From NCBI RefSeq assembly GCF_000744285.1, contig NZ_JQLQ01000002.1:1-64000 (forward strand): a stretch of DNA of 64,000 nucleotides, given 5' to 3'. Shown one piece after another: positions 18,627-25,462 of the stretch (its first letter is position 1; the number at the start of each line of letters is the position of its first letter). This DNA comes from Carnobacterium pleistocenium FTR1. Its GTDB lineage: Bacteria > Bacillota > Bacilli > Lactobacillales > Carnobacteriaceae. The translations under genes and the position numbers were made by a program. The notes below the pieces were generated by a model that saw only the letters and a list, made by a program, of their open reading frames with translations, was not told where the DNA came from and made no database searches.

Positions 18627-19568
18627 ATGGCGGTAAAAACATTCTTAAAATTAGTAGAGATCCAAACAAAGTTAGCGAGCCTTTTCCCTTTTCTGCTAGG
18701 GACTTTGTTTGCGGCGTATTATTTTAACGCGTTTGATTTAATAAATACGTTTCTTTTCTTTGCAGCAATGATTATTTTTGATATGACAACAACAGCTATC
18801 AATAATTTGATGGATTATCAAAAAGCTAAAGATCAAGGGTATAAAAGTGAAGTGAATATTATTGGACAAGAGAAAATACCGGAAAAACTTGTTATTCGTC
18901 TGATTATAAGTATGCTAGTCGCTGCGACACTTTTAGGTCTTATACTCGTAGTTAGGACAAATATTATCTTATTGATCATAGGAGCTATCTGTTTCTTTAT
19001 CGGTATTTTTTATACATTTGGGCCAGTTCCAATTTCAAGAATGCCTTTAGGCGAGCCTATTTCGGGTCTGGTAATGGGATTTGGCATCTTTTTTATTGCA
19101 GCTTTTGTAACTATCAACGACCCCAGCTTATTGAGTTTATTATTTGCAGGGCAAAATTTTATTTTAAAAGGCAATATCGTTTCAATTGTAACGCTGTTTT
19201 TTGTTTCATTACCGACGGTCTTTTTAATTGCCAATATTATGTTGGCGAATAATACCTGTGATTTAGAAGAAGATATTGTTAATCATCGCTATACGCTGCC
19301 GTTTTATATTGGTAAGAAACAGGCAGTTCAGTTATTTAATGCATTGGTTTACTTGAGTTATCTGGTGATTGTGTTAGCTGTTTTATTAGGGTTGTTGCAT
19401 CCGATATTATTAGTTTTGTTAGGGACCATCATACCTATGAGGAAAAATTTAGCTGCTTATAATGATAAGCAAGTTAAATCAGAAACTTTTGTTGTTGCCA
19501 TAAAAAACATTGTTTTATTTAGCAGTAGCGAAGTGATCTTATTAGCTGTAAGTTTATTATTTAAGTAA
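18627..19568 (+). CDS. dmkA: DHNA prenyltransferase, EET locus (DmkA/MenA-like)
   Basis: This UbiA-superfamily membrane prenyltransferase joins a polyprenyl chain to 1,4-dihydroxy-2-naphthoate to form demethylmenaquinone. The first Asp-rich motif NNLMDYQKAKDQ is near residues 56-67 and the second NNTCDLEEDIVNH near 208-220. About eight hydrophobic helices are seen in 313 aa. Location beside fmnB and opposite dmkB indicates the EET quinone branch. Whether DHNA itself is made cannot be seen here; no men genes are in the window. Confidence 0.87.
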   Translation: MAVKTFLKLVEIQTKLASLFPFLLGTLFAAYYFNAFDLINTFLFFAAMIIFDMTTTAINNLMDYQKAKDQGYKSEVNIIGQEKIPEKLVIRLIISMLVAATLLGLILVVRTNIILLIIGAICFFIGIFYTFGPVPISRMPLGEPISGLVMGFGIFFIAAFVTINDPSLLSLLFAGQNFILKGNIVSIVTLFFVSLPTVFLIANIMLANNTCDLEEDIVNHRYTLPFYIGKKQAVQLFNALVYLSYLVIVLAVLLGLLHPILLVLLGTIIPMRKNLAAYNDKQVKSETFVVAIKNIVLFSSSEVILLAVSLLFK

Positions 19569-19583
19569 ATTTTGAAAGAGCGA

Positions 19584-19612
19584 TTGACATGTTTCACAAG
19601 TGGTGGTAGATT
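19584..19612 (+). promoter_or_regulatory. Promoter of rpmG-secE
   Basis: TTGACA (19584-19589) and TAGATT (19607-19612) are 17 bases apart, 48 bases before the L33 gene. It separates housekeeping transcription from the EET genes. Confidence 0.7.
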
Positions 19613-19659
19613 AATTAAGATGTCATTCGTCCGTAGAATAGAGAGAATAGGTGAAAAAA

Positions 19660-19812
19660 ATGAGTGGTAAAAAAACATCTTTAGCTTGTTCGGTATGTGG
19701 GTCTAGAAATTACTCTAAAAAAGTAAATGAAGGAAGCCGCACAGAACGCTTAGAAATAAAAAAATTCTGTAAGTATTGCAATCAACATACATTGCATCGT
19801 GAAACGAAATAA
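19660..19812 (+). CDS. rpmG: 50S ribosomal protein L33
   Basis: This 50-aa large-subunit protein has a zinc-ribbon with two CxxC pairs: CSVCG near residues 10-14 and CKYC near 37-40. A GTGAAAAAAATG context at 19651 contains the ATG used. It lies upstream of secE as in Bacillus, although the usual preceding sigH is 7 kb away. The presence of all four Cys marks the zinc-containing (C+) form. Confidence 0.93.
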   Translation: MSGKKTSLACSVCGSRNYSKKVNEGSRTERLEIKKFCKYCNQHTLHRETK

Positions 19813-19846
19813 AAAAGTCTCAATGCCAATTTGGAGGGAATAAAAA

Positions 19847-20026
19847 ATGAAGAAAATAAAAAACTTTTTTAGTGGCGTACTTCAACAAATAAAAGCAGTC
19901 ACATGGCCTACCGGTAAAGAACTTAGAAAATATACATTGACTGTTTTTGTGGTTTGCCTATTATTTGTTCTTTTCTTTATGGTTGTTGACTTTGGAATCG
20001 ATACAATCTTAGATTTTATTTTATAA
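19847..20026 (+). CDS. secE: Preprotein translocase subunit SecE
   Basis: SecE clamps SecY in the Sec channel. The 59-aa protein has the amphipathic segment ending in VTWPTGKELRK (residues 18-28) followed by a single membrane helix (YTLTVFVVCLLFVLFFMVV), the minimal Gram-positive form. A GGAGGG site precedes ATG 19847. Its channel partner secY is encoded at 51.4 kb. Confidence 0.94.
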   Translation: MKKIKNFFSGVLQQIKAVTWPTGKELRKYTLTVFVVCLLFVLFFMVVDFGIDTILDFIL

Positions 20027-20098
20027 GAAGCATGGAATAGAAAAACCACTAGCGTGAAGCTTTGTCTAATGGTACAATGAATTTATTAATGAATGCAC

Positions 20099-20134
20099 GA
20101 AACCTTCCTTAAAAGTAAATGAAGGTTTTTTTGT
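20099..20134 (+). terminator. Terminator between secE and nusG
   Basis: AAACCTTC pairs with GAAGGTTT (loop 20109-20120) and runs into seven T. It would partly separate rpmG-secE from nusG, so nusG likely has its own promoter or depends on read-through. Confidence 0.7.
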
Positions 20135-20207
20135 ATGTTATGAAAAATAATTCAACTAGCTGATATCAAAAAAATGGTTAAAAAAATAACGAATAGGAGT
20201 GATATAC

Positions 20208-20756
20208 ATGGAAGAAATAGAAAGTGCGAAACAATGGTATGTCTTACACACATATTCTGGTTATGAAAATAAAGTTAAGCAAAATATTGAGTCTAGAGCC
20301 AATAGTATGGGTATGGGAGATTACATTTTCCGAGTAGTGATCCCTGAAGAAGAAGAAAAAGAAGTAAAGAACGGTAAAGAAAAAGTTAATATGAAAAAAA
20401 CATTTCCTGGATATGTTCTAGTTGAAATGATCATGGCTGATGATTCTTGGTACGTTGTTCGTAATACGCCGGGTGTGACAGGGTTCGTTGGATCACATGG
20501 AGCGGGAAGTAAACCAGCGCCACTTTTAGATTCAGAAATAGAAGTTATTTTACGTCGTATTGGTATGAGTGCTCGTCACCAAGAAATCAACTTTGAAGTT
20601 GGCGAAACGATTACGATTATCGAAGGGGCATTTAATGGTCTTACAGGTAAAATTACCGAGATTGAAATGGAAAAAGCAAAACTTAAAGTTAACGTTGAAA
20701 TGTTTGGTCGCGAAACAAGTACTGAATTAGATTTTGAACAGGTAGATAAATTATAA
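20208..20756 (+). CDS. nusG: Transcription termination/antitermination protein NusG
   Basis: NusG binds RNA polymerase and modulates pausing and termination. The NGN domain is at residues ~7-110 (WYVLHTYSGYENKVKQNIE, FPGYVLVEM) and the C-terminal KOW motif is EGAFNGLTGKI near 142-152. I chose ATG 20208; an in-frame GTG at 20199 lies inside the AGGAG ribosome site. The length of 182 aa is typical. A strong terminator follows. Confidence 0.95.
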   Translation: MEEIESAKQWYVLHTYSGYENKVKQNIESRANSMGMGDYIFRVVIPEEEEKEVKNGKEKVNMKKTFPGYVLVEMIMADDSWYVVRNTPGVTGFVGSHGAGSKPAPLLDSEIEVILRRIGMSARHQEINFEVGETITIIEGAFNGLTGKITEIEMEKAKLKVNVEMFGRETSTELDFEQVDKL

Positions 20757-20773
20757 GACGCTATAAAGCTCGG

Positions 20774-20813
20774 AAAAGAGGTTGAGACAAAAGTCTTAAT
20801 CTCTTTTTTTTTT
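20774..20813 (+). terminator. Terminator after nusG
   Basis: AAGAGGTTGAGAC pairs with GTCTTAATCTCTT (two G-T pairs, four-base loop) and is followed by nine or more T. Confidence 0.9.
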
Positions 20814-20846
20814 GCGAATTTGCGAATTTGAATCTCAAATTGATGC

Positions 20847-21193
20847 ATGGAAGATCACAAAGGAACCGTGGAAGCTATAATGTTTGAATCGCAAGAAAGT
20901 TCTTTTGAAGAGTCATCGATGCAGTGGATAGAAGCGAATCAAGACAAAGTAGATGAATGGCTAGAGGGTGCTGAACAAGTAGATGGAGAAACAATTTTAT
21001 TTGAGGCGATTGCAAATGGAGAAGCAGATGCATCTCTTGCACTGTGGTTACCAACAACACATGCTTCTTTTTATAAAAAACCTCAAGATAACATGATTGA
21101 TCTAAGTGAAAACTTAACAGGTGCGCAAAATGGCTTGTTGTTCCAACCTATATAGATATTGATTCTATTGAAGATTTAGAACCAAAAGAATAA
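20847..21193 (+). pseudogene. Remnant of a glycine betaine/carnitine-binding protein (OpuAC/GbuC type)
   Basis: The translated text MQWIEANQDKVDEWLEGAEQ and then EAIANGEADASLALWLPTTH reads as the C-terminal half of an OpuAC-family solute-binding protein. Three lesions are visible. The N-terminal half and lipoprotein signal are absent. About 40 residues normally present between VDGETI and the EAIANGEADA segment are missing. A one-base deletion near 21140 shifts the frame; restoring one base gives GLVVPTYIDIDSIEDLEPKE and a stop at 21193. No permease or ATPase genes accompany it. It is probably non-functional; the family call rests on remembered family features. Confidence 0.75.
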
Positions 21194-21202
21194 GAAAACA
21201 GT

Positions 21203-21240
21203 AAGGTCAGATCTGCTTCATAAAGCAGTCTGGCTTTTTT
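21203..21240 (+). terminator. Terminator of the decayed betaine-binding gene
   Basis: An imperfect stem (AGGTCAGATCTGCTT against AAGCAGTCTGGCTT) with loop CATA leads into six T, 10 bases after the relic stop codon. It is a leftover of the original gene. Confidence 0.65.
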
Positions 21241-21422
21241 ATTGAATTTAAAACTGATTATAGGTGCTTTTGTTGCTATCTTATTCTATATAAAGTAAAC
21301 AGCTAATGTACTTCTCGATTTACACCGGATTTATTTGCAATTACATATGCTAAAGAGTTAGAAAAGAAAAGGGTTATGGCTATGGTATACTAAAATAAAA
21401 CGAAATGAGCAGGTGAATAACA

Positions 21423-21935
21423 ATGAAAGAACTTATCATGGCATTAGCAACTAGTGTAAATGAGGTCCATGACCTTTTGAATCAGGCATTTGGTTTGAGC
21501 ATGTCAGATAAAGCTTTACATTTTTGGGTCATGGGTATTATTGGCATTATTCTATTTCTAATGGTTTACATTGTATTTAAGATAATTGAGAAATGGAAAT
21601 TTAGTGCAACGATTCTTTCGTTTATGTTTACTTTTACGATGATGACCGTGTTGGTTTTTGCTATTGAGATTCAACAGGCGATTACAAATCGAGGTAACAT
21701 GGAGTTTGCAGATGCTATAATGGGTTTATGGGGCTTTATTGTCATGTTTTTTGTCTACGTGATTATTGTTGGTTCTTTTTATGGTATTTATTCTCGTGTC
21801 AAGAAGAGGAAAAAACCAGTTGCTCTAAATGCAGTAGAGATAGAAGATAAACCAAAAGGAATACTGGATGAAACAGAAAAGAAATTAGACGTTTACCGTT
21901 CGCAAAGAAAAAAAACGAATAAGTTCAAAAAATAG
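21423..21935 (+). CDS. Hypothetical membrane protein
   Basis: This is a 170-aa protein with three clear hydrophobic segments (residues ~35-58, 65-85, 100-122) and a basic, charged C-terminal tail ending KKTNKFKK. I do not recognise the family. It has a probable extended -10 promoter (TGGTATACT, 21383-21391). It sits directly before the rplK promoter, whose -35 box overlaps its stop region. Real coding use is supported by the membrane pattern, a GAGCAGGTG ribosome region and absence of overlapping genes. Confidence 0.7.
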   Translation: MKELIMALATSVNEVHDLLNQAFGLSMSDKALHFWVMGIIGIILFLMVYIVFKIIEKWKFSATILSFMFTFTMMTVLVFAIEIQQAITNRGNMEFADAIMGLWGFIVMFFVYVIIVGSFYGIYSRVKKRKKPVALNAVEIEDKPKGILDETEKKLDVYRSQRKKTNKFKK

Positions 21936-21964
21936 TTGCAAAACTGATTTTTGAATGGTACAGT
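21936..21964 (+). promoter_or_regulatory. Promoter of rplK-rplA
   Basis: TTGCAA (21936-21941) and TACAGT (21959-21964) have 17-base spacing. The -35 box begins within the stop codon region of the preceding membrane gene. Confidence 0.65.
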
Positions 21965-21992
21965 ATCATGGTACGTTTTACGTATGTGTCAA

Positions 21993-22028
21993 ATGTGGGA
22001 GGGGAAATATTAACCCCATTAACCACAT
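21993..22028 (+). promoter_or_regulatory. Hairpin resembling an L1-protein mRNA site, before rplK
   Basis: ATGTGG (21993-21998) pairs with CCACAT (22023-22028), and GGGG (22001-22004) pairs with CCCC (22014-22017). Between the two helices is an asymmetric internal loop, GA opposite ATTAA. Two helices around an asymmetric loop is the kind of target L1 uses for autogenous control of the L11-L1 operon. A second copy precedes rplA. Confidence 0.55.
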
Positions 22029-22056
22029 CACGGACTCAATCAAGGAGGTATGTTTC

Positions 22057-22482
22057 GTGGCTAAAAAAGTAGTTAAGTTAGTTAAATTACAAATTCCTGC
22101 AGGGAAAGCAACTCCAGCTCCACCGGTAGGTCCAGCATTAGGACAAGCACAAATCAATATTATGGGATTCTGTAAAGAATTCAATGCTCGTACTGCTGAT
22201 CAAAATGGATTAATCACTCCCGTTGTTATTTCTGTATATGAAGATCGTTCATTTACATTTATCACAAAAACTCCACCTGCTGCTGTTTTACTTAAAAAAG
22301 CTGCTGGTGTTGAATCTGGTTCTGGTGAACCAAACACTAAAAAAGTTGCAAAAGTAACACGCGACCAAGTTAGAGAAATTGCAGAAACAAAAATGGCTGA
22401 TTTAAACGCATCAGATGTTGACTCTGCTATGTTAATGATCGAAGGTACTGCAAGAAGCATGGGATTCACTGTAGAAGGTTAA
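22057..22482 (+). CDS. rplK: 50S ribosomal protein L11
   Basis: L11 forms the GTPase-associated centre with 23S rRNA and helps the stringent response. The 141-aa protein has the N-terminal signature [20 protein letters not shown] and the C-terminal rRNA-binding domain ([19 protein letters not shown] region). The GTG at 22057, 6 bases after AAGGAGG, gives the family length; longer readings run into the leader hairpin. Cotranscribed with rplA. Confidence 0.96.
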   Translation: MAKKVVKLVKLQIPAGKATPAPPVGPALGQAQINIMGFCKEFNARTADQNGLITPVVISVYEDRSFTFITKTPPAAVLLKKAAGVESGSGEPNTKKVAKVTRDQVREIAETKMADLNASDVDSAMLMIEGTARSMGFTVEG

Positions 22483-22506
22483 TTCTATATTCTGCTTCTC
22501 AGTATA

Positions 22507-22559
22507 CCTTATACATAACTGTATAAGGACTAAGTGGGAGGTAAAACCGTTATAACCAC
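22507..22559 (+). promoter_or_regulatory. Intergenic hairpin plus second L1-like site before rplA
   Basis: A perfect 8-bp hairpin (CCTTATAC/GTATAAGG, 22507-22514 with 22521-22528) is followed by GTGG (22534-22537) pairing with CCAC (22556-22559). The inner segments are GA, GGT and ACC, and a TAA sits just before CCAC. The second element repeats the architecture upstream of rplK, suggesting a duplicated L1 target controlling its own gene directly. Confidence 0.5.
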
Positions 22560-22578
22560 AATCAAGGAGGAAAAAATT

Positions 22579-23268
22579 ATGGCTAAAAAAAGTAAACAAT
22601 ATTCAGCAGCAGCTGAAAAAGTTGATATTTTAAAAGCTTATTCTTTAGAAGAAGCTGTAGCATTAGTTAAAGAAGTTGACTATGCTAAATTTGATGCAAC
22701 TGTAGAAGTTGCTTATAGACTTGGTGTTGACCCTAAGAAAGCTGACCAACAAATTCGTGGAGCAGTTGTTCTTCCAAATGGAACAGGTAAAACTCAAAAA
22801 GTATTAGTATTTGCTAAAGGTGAAAAAGCTAAAGAAGCTGAAGCTGCTGGAGCAGATTATGTAGGAGAAGCTGAATTAGTTCAAAAAATCAATGGCGGAT
22901 GGTTTGATTTCGACGTTGTTGTAGCAACTCCAGATATGATGGCTGAAGTTGGTCGTCTTGGACGTGTTTTAGGACCTAAAGGCCTAATGCCGAATCCTAA
23001 AACAGGTACTGTTACAATGGATGTTACTAAAGCAATCAATGAAATTAAAGCTGGTAAAGTAACTTACCGTGTTGACAAAGCAGGGAATGTTCATGCTCCA
23101 ATCGGTAAAGTATCTTTTGACAATGCTAAATTAGTTGAAAACTTCAAAACAATCCATGACACAATGATAAGAGTTAAACCTTCAACTGCAAAAGGTGATT
23201 ACATCAAAAACATTACAGTAACTACTACTTTTGGACCTGGTGTTAAAGTTGATGCAGGATCGTTTTAA
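22579..23268 (+). CDS. rplA: 50S ribosomal protein L1
   Basis: L1 builds the mobile L1 stalk at the E site and usually represses its own mRNA. Residues [15 protein letters not shown] (near 131-145) are the family signature. I chose ATG 22579 after AAGGAGG (229 aa); upstream in-frame codons fall within the putative L1-binding hairpin. Ends in the typical [12 protein letters not shown] segment. Confidence 0.96.
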   Translation: MAKKSKQYSAAAEKVDILKAYSLEEAVALVKEVDYAKFDATVEVAYRLGVDPKKADQQIRGAVVLPNGTGKTQKVLVFAKGEKAKEAEAAGADYVGEAELVQKINGGWFDFDVVVATPDMMAEVGRLGRVLGPKGLMPNPKTGTVTMDVTKAINEIKAGKVTYRVDKAGNVHAPIGKVSFDNAKLVENFKTIHDTMIRVKPSTAKGDYIKNITVTTTFGPGVKVDAGSF

Positions 23269-23287
23269 TAAATAACTATTAAAAGTC

Positions 23288-23316
23288 TTGACCTAGACGA
23301 TGGGAATTGTTAAAAT
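23288..23316 (+). promoter_or_regulatory. Promoter of rplJ-rplL
   Basis: TTGACC (23288-23293) and TAAAAT (23311-23316) are 17 bases apart, just before the L10 leader. Confidence 0.75.
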
Positions 23317-23324
23317 CGTTTAGG

Positions 23325-23440
23325 TTGAGTAATATTACCGAAGACAGTAGGTGGCTTAATGCCTTAATTTCCTGCCGAGGATGAATATGTGAAAACATAT
23401 AATTATCCCTCTATGTCTAAGGTGACATAGAGTTTTTTGT
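23325..23440 (+). ncRNA. L10 ribosomal protein leader
   Basis: The segment CCGAAGACAGTAGGTGGC (from 23338) followed by TTAATTTCCTGCCGAGG is the recognisable core of the Firmicutes L10 leader. It ends in an intrinsic terminator: CTCTATGTC pairs with GACATAGAG (23409-23417 with 23424-23432), then six T. The L10-L12 complex binds such leaders and causes premature termination of its own operon. Confidence 0.88.
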
Positions 23441-23506
23441 TTTTATTGAGCTTTACCGTTCTTGAGACAAAAAATTCTAGCCAATCGATCAGGAGGTGAA
23501 AAATTA

Positions 23507-24007
23507 ATGAGTCAAGCAGCAATCGCAAAAAAACAAGAACTAGTTGATTTAGCATCAACTAAGTTCAAAGAAGCAGCTTCAGTAGTTGTAGTAGACTACC
23601 GTGGATTAACTGTTGAAGAAGTGACTAATTTACGTAAGCAATTACGTGATGCAGGAATCCAAATGAAAGTTATCAAAAATTCAGTTTTAAGCCGTGCAGC
23701 AGAAGCAGCAGGTTTAGAAGGAATGAACGATGTTTTCAAAGGACCTACAGCAGTTGCGTTTAGTAACGATGACGTTGTAGCACCTGCAAAAATTATCGCT
23801 GAATTTGCTAAAACAGCAGCAGCATTAGAAATCAAAGGTGGCGTAATCGAAGGACGCGTTTCTTCAGCTGAAGAAATGAATTCTCTTGCATTACTACCAG
23901 ACCGCGAAGGTTTGTTATCAATGTTGTTATCTGTACTTCAAGCACCAGTTCGCAATACTGCGCTTGCTATCAAAGCAGTTGCAGAATCAAAAGAAGAAGT
24001 AGCTTAA
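23507..24007 (+). CDS. rplJ: 50S ribosomal protein L10
   Basis: L10 anchors the L7/L12 stalk to the ribosome. The 166-aa protein has [20 protein letters not shown] near 23-42 and [10 protein letters not shown] near 79, both typical. The start ATG 23507 follows AGGAGGTG and matches family length. Expression is controlled by the L10 leader upstream, and rplL follows 72 bases later. Confidence 0.96.
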   Translation: MSQAAIAKKQELVDLASTKFKEAASVVVVDYRGLTVEEVTNLRKQLRDAGIQMKVIKNSVLSRAAEAAGLEGMNDVFKGPTAVAFSNDDVVAPAKIIAEFAKTAAALEIKGGVIEGRVSSAEEMNSLALLPDREGLLSMLLSVLQAPVRNTALAIKAVAESKEEVA

Positions 24008-24079
24008 TCAAGCATTCTTCTTTTGGAAAAAAAGTAAGTTAGAACAAAAAAAACTAACCAATAATGGAGGAAACCAACA

Positions 24080-24445
24080 ATGGCATTAAACATTGAACAA
24101 ATCGTTGCTGACTTAAATGAATCAACGATTTTAGAATTAAACGACTTAGTAAAAGCAATCGAAACAGAATTTGGCGTAACAGCAGCAGCTCCTGTAGCAG
24201 CAGCAGGTGCTGGAGAATCAGCAGCAGCTGAACAAACAGAATTTACAGTAGAATTAACTTCTGCTGGAGATGCAAAAATTAAAGTTATCAAAGCAGTACG
24301 TGAAGCAACAGGCCTTGGCTTGAAAGAAGCTAAAGGATTAGTTGACGGAGCACCAACAGCAATCAAAGAAAACATTTCTAAAGAAGATGCAGAAGCATTG
24401 AAAGAAGCTTTAGAAGCAGTTGGAGCATCTGTAGAAGTTAAATAA
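24080..24445 (+). CDS. rplL: 50S ribosomal protein L7/L12
   Basis: L7/L12 is the multicopy stalk protein recruiting translation GTPases. The N-terminal dimerisation domain (residues 1-32) is followed by an Ala/Gly-rich hinge ([16 protein letters not shown]). The C-terminal domain contains [20 protein letters not shown]. At 121 aa it is standard. A strong terminator follows. Confidence 0.96.
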   Translation: MALNIEQIVADLNESTILELNDLVKAIETEFGVTAAAPVAAAGAGESAAAEQTEFTVELTSAGDAKIKVIKAVREATGLGLKEAKGLVDGAPTAIKENISKEDAEALKEALEAVGASVEVK

Positions 24446-24464
24446 TTTAACTCTACTAAGCTTT

Positions 24465-24500
24465 TAAAAAAGACACGCAGTCCGCTGCGTGTCTTTTTTA
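24465..24500 (+). terminator. Terminator after rplL
   Basis: AAAAAGACACGCAG pairs exactly with CTGCGTGTCTTTTT around TCCG and runs on into T. Confidence 0.92.
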
Positions 24501-24562
24501 TCTTTATTACATTAATTTAAGTGGAAATAAGTTATTAAAACATGCATTAAGGAGGAACTAGT

Positions 24563-25177
24563 ATGTCAGATCATTATTTTTCTAATAATCCAAATACTGT
24601 AAGTGAAACAGCTGCTTGGACATATACACTACGTGGGCGAGAATTTAAGTTCGTTACTGATGCGGGAGTATTTTCTAAAAAAACAGTCGATTTTGGTTCT
24701 CGTTTGCTGATTGAGGCAATTGATTTCTCGGAAATGATTTCTGGTGATATCTTAGATGTTGGGTGCGGCTATGGTCCGATGGGGTTAGCTTTAGCGAAAG
24801 AAGATCCGGAGCGCAAAGTAGAAATGGTTGACGTCAATGAACGAGCGTTGGGATTAGCGAAGCAGAATGCATCAAATAATCGGTTGCCAAATGTATTAAT
24901 ACACACGTCAGATATTTATGAATCAGTGGAAGGTAAAGAATTTGCGGCAATCGTTAGCAATCCTCCTATTCGTGCTGGTAAAAAAGTAGTCCACGGTGTT
25001 TTGACTGGTGCTTTTGATTTGCTTAAAAGTGGCGGAACATTGACAATTGTTATTCAAAAAAAACAAGGTGCCCCAAGTGCGAAAGCAAAAATGGAAGAAA
25101 CGTTCGGTAATGCTCAAGTGATCGTTAAAGACAAAGGGTACTGGATCATTCAAAGTTTTAAAGAGGAAAAGAATTAG
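24563..25177 (+). CDS. ybxB: Class I SAM methyltransferase, RsmC-like (YbxB)
   Basis: A methyltransferase of the RsmC/RlmG type. SAM motif I is DVGCGYGPMGLALA near residues 69-82, and the N6/N2-methyltransferase catalytic motif SNPPIRAGK is near 135-143. It keeps the YbxB position between rplL and rpoB seen in Bacillus, which suggests a 16S rRNA guanine target, but the substrate is not proven by sequence. At 204 aa it corresponds to the single catalytic domain of the larger RsmC. ATG 24563 follows AAGGAGG. Confidence 0.88.
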   Translation: MSDHYFSNNPNTVSETAAWTYTLRGREFKFVTDAGVFSKKTVDFGSRLLIEAIDFSEMISGDILDVGCGYGPMGLALAKEDPERKVEMVDVNERALGLAKQNASNNRLPNVLIHTSDIYESVEGKEFAAIVSNPPIRAGKKVVHGVLTGAFDLLKSGGTLTIVIQKKQGAPSAKAKMEETFGNAQVIVKDKGYWIIQSFKEEKN

Positions 25178-25186
25178 GAATAGGAC

Positions 25187-25215
25187 TTGACTTGTATGCA
25201 GATATAATGTAAAAT
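25187..25215 (+). promoter_or_regulatory. Promoter of rpoB-rpoC
   Basis: TTGACT (25187-25192) and TAAAAT (25210-25215) have 17-base spacing. A TATAAT at 25203 lies too close to the -35 to be used with it. Confidence 0.65.
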
Positions 25216-25249
25216 AATCTAATGCATATAGTGTGTCTTAAAGAAGAAA

Positions 25250-25401
25250 AATTTGTTCTGAAATATTGTCCAGAGCAGATTTAATGAAGAAAACAAAAGA
25301 AAAATGGATTTTTTTTAAAAGTTCACAACTCTTTTGGTTTTTTTTTGTCAAAAAATAGGCAAATGCGTAGCTTGTTACTTATTTTTAATAAACGTAACAA
25401 G
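25250..25401 (+). promoter_or_regulatory. Structured rpoB leader
   Basis: Within the ~240-base rpoB leader I see three stems. GTTCTG/CAGAGC spans 25255-25276. A weak AAAAG/CTTTT stem near 25317-25335 is followed by nine T, an attenuator-like arrangement. A strong CTTGTTAC/GTAACAAG stem (25371-25378 with 25394-25401) has an inner TTATT/AATAA pairing. A structured rpoB leader has been described in lactobacilli (Lacto-rpoB motif); whether this is a member needs a covariance search. Confidence 0.45.
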
Positions 25402-25462
25402 AATGAAATATATAATTTTGCTTAGAACGACCGCACTAAAAACAGTTTGAGGGGTGAATAGG

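Noticed and set aside
19584-19601. Second Rex-like site near the rpmG promoter (TTCACAA)
   Set aside because: Only the right half matches; the left half has 3 of 7 bases.
25203-25208. TATAAT as the rpoB -10 element with TTGACT
   Set aside because: Spacing to the -35 box is only 10 bases; TAAAAT at 25210 has the correct 17.
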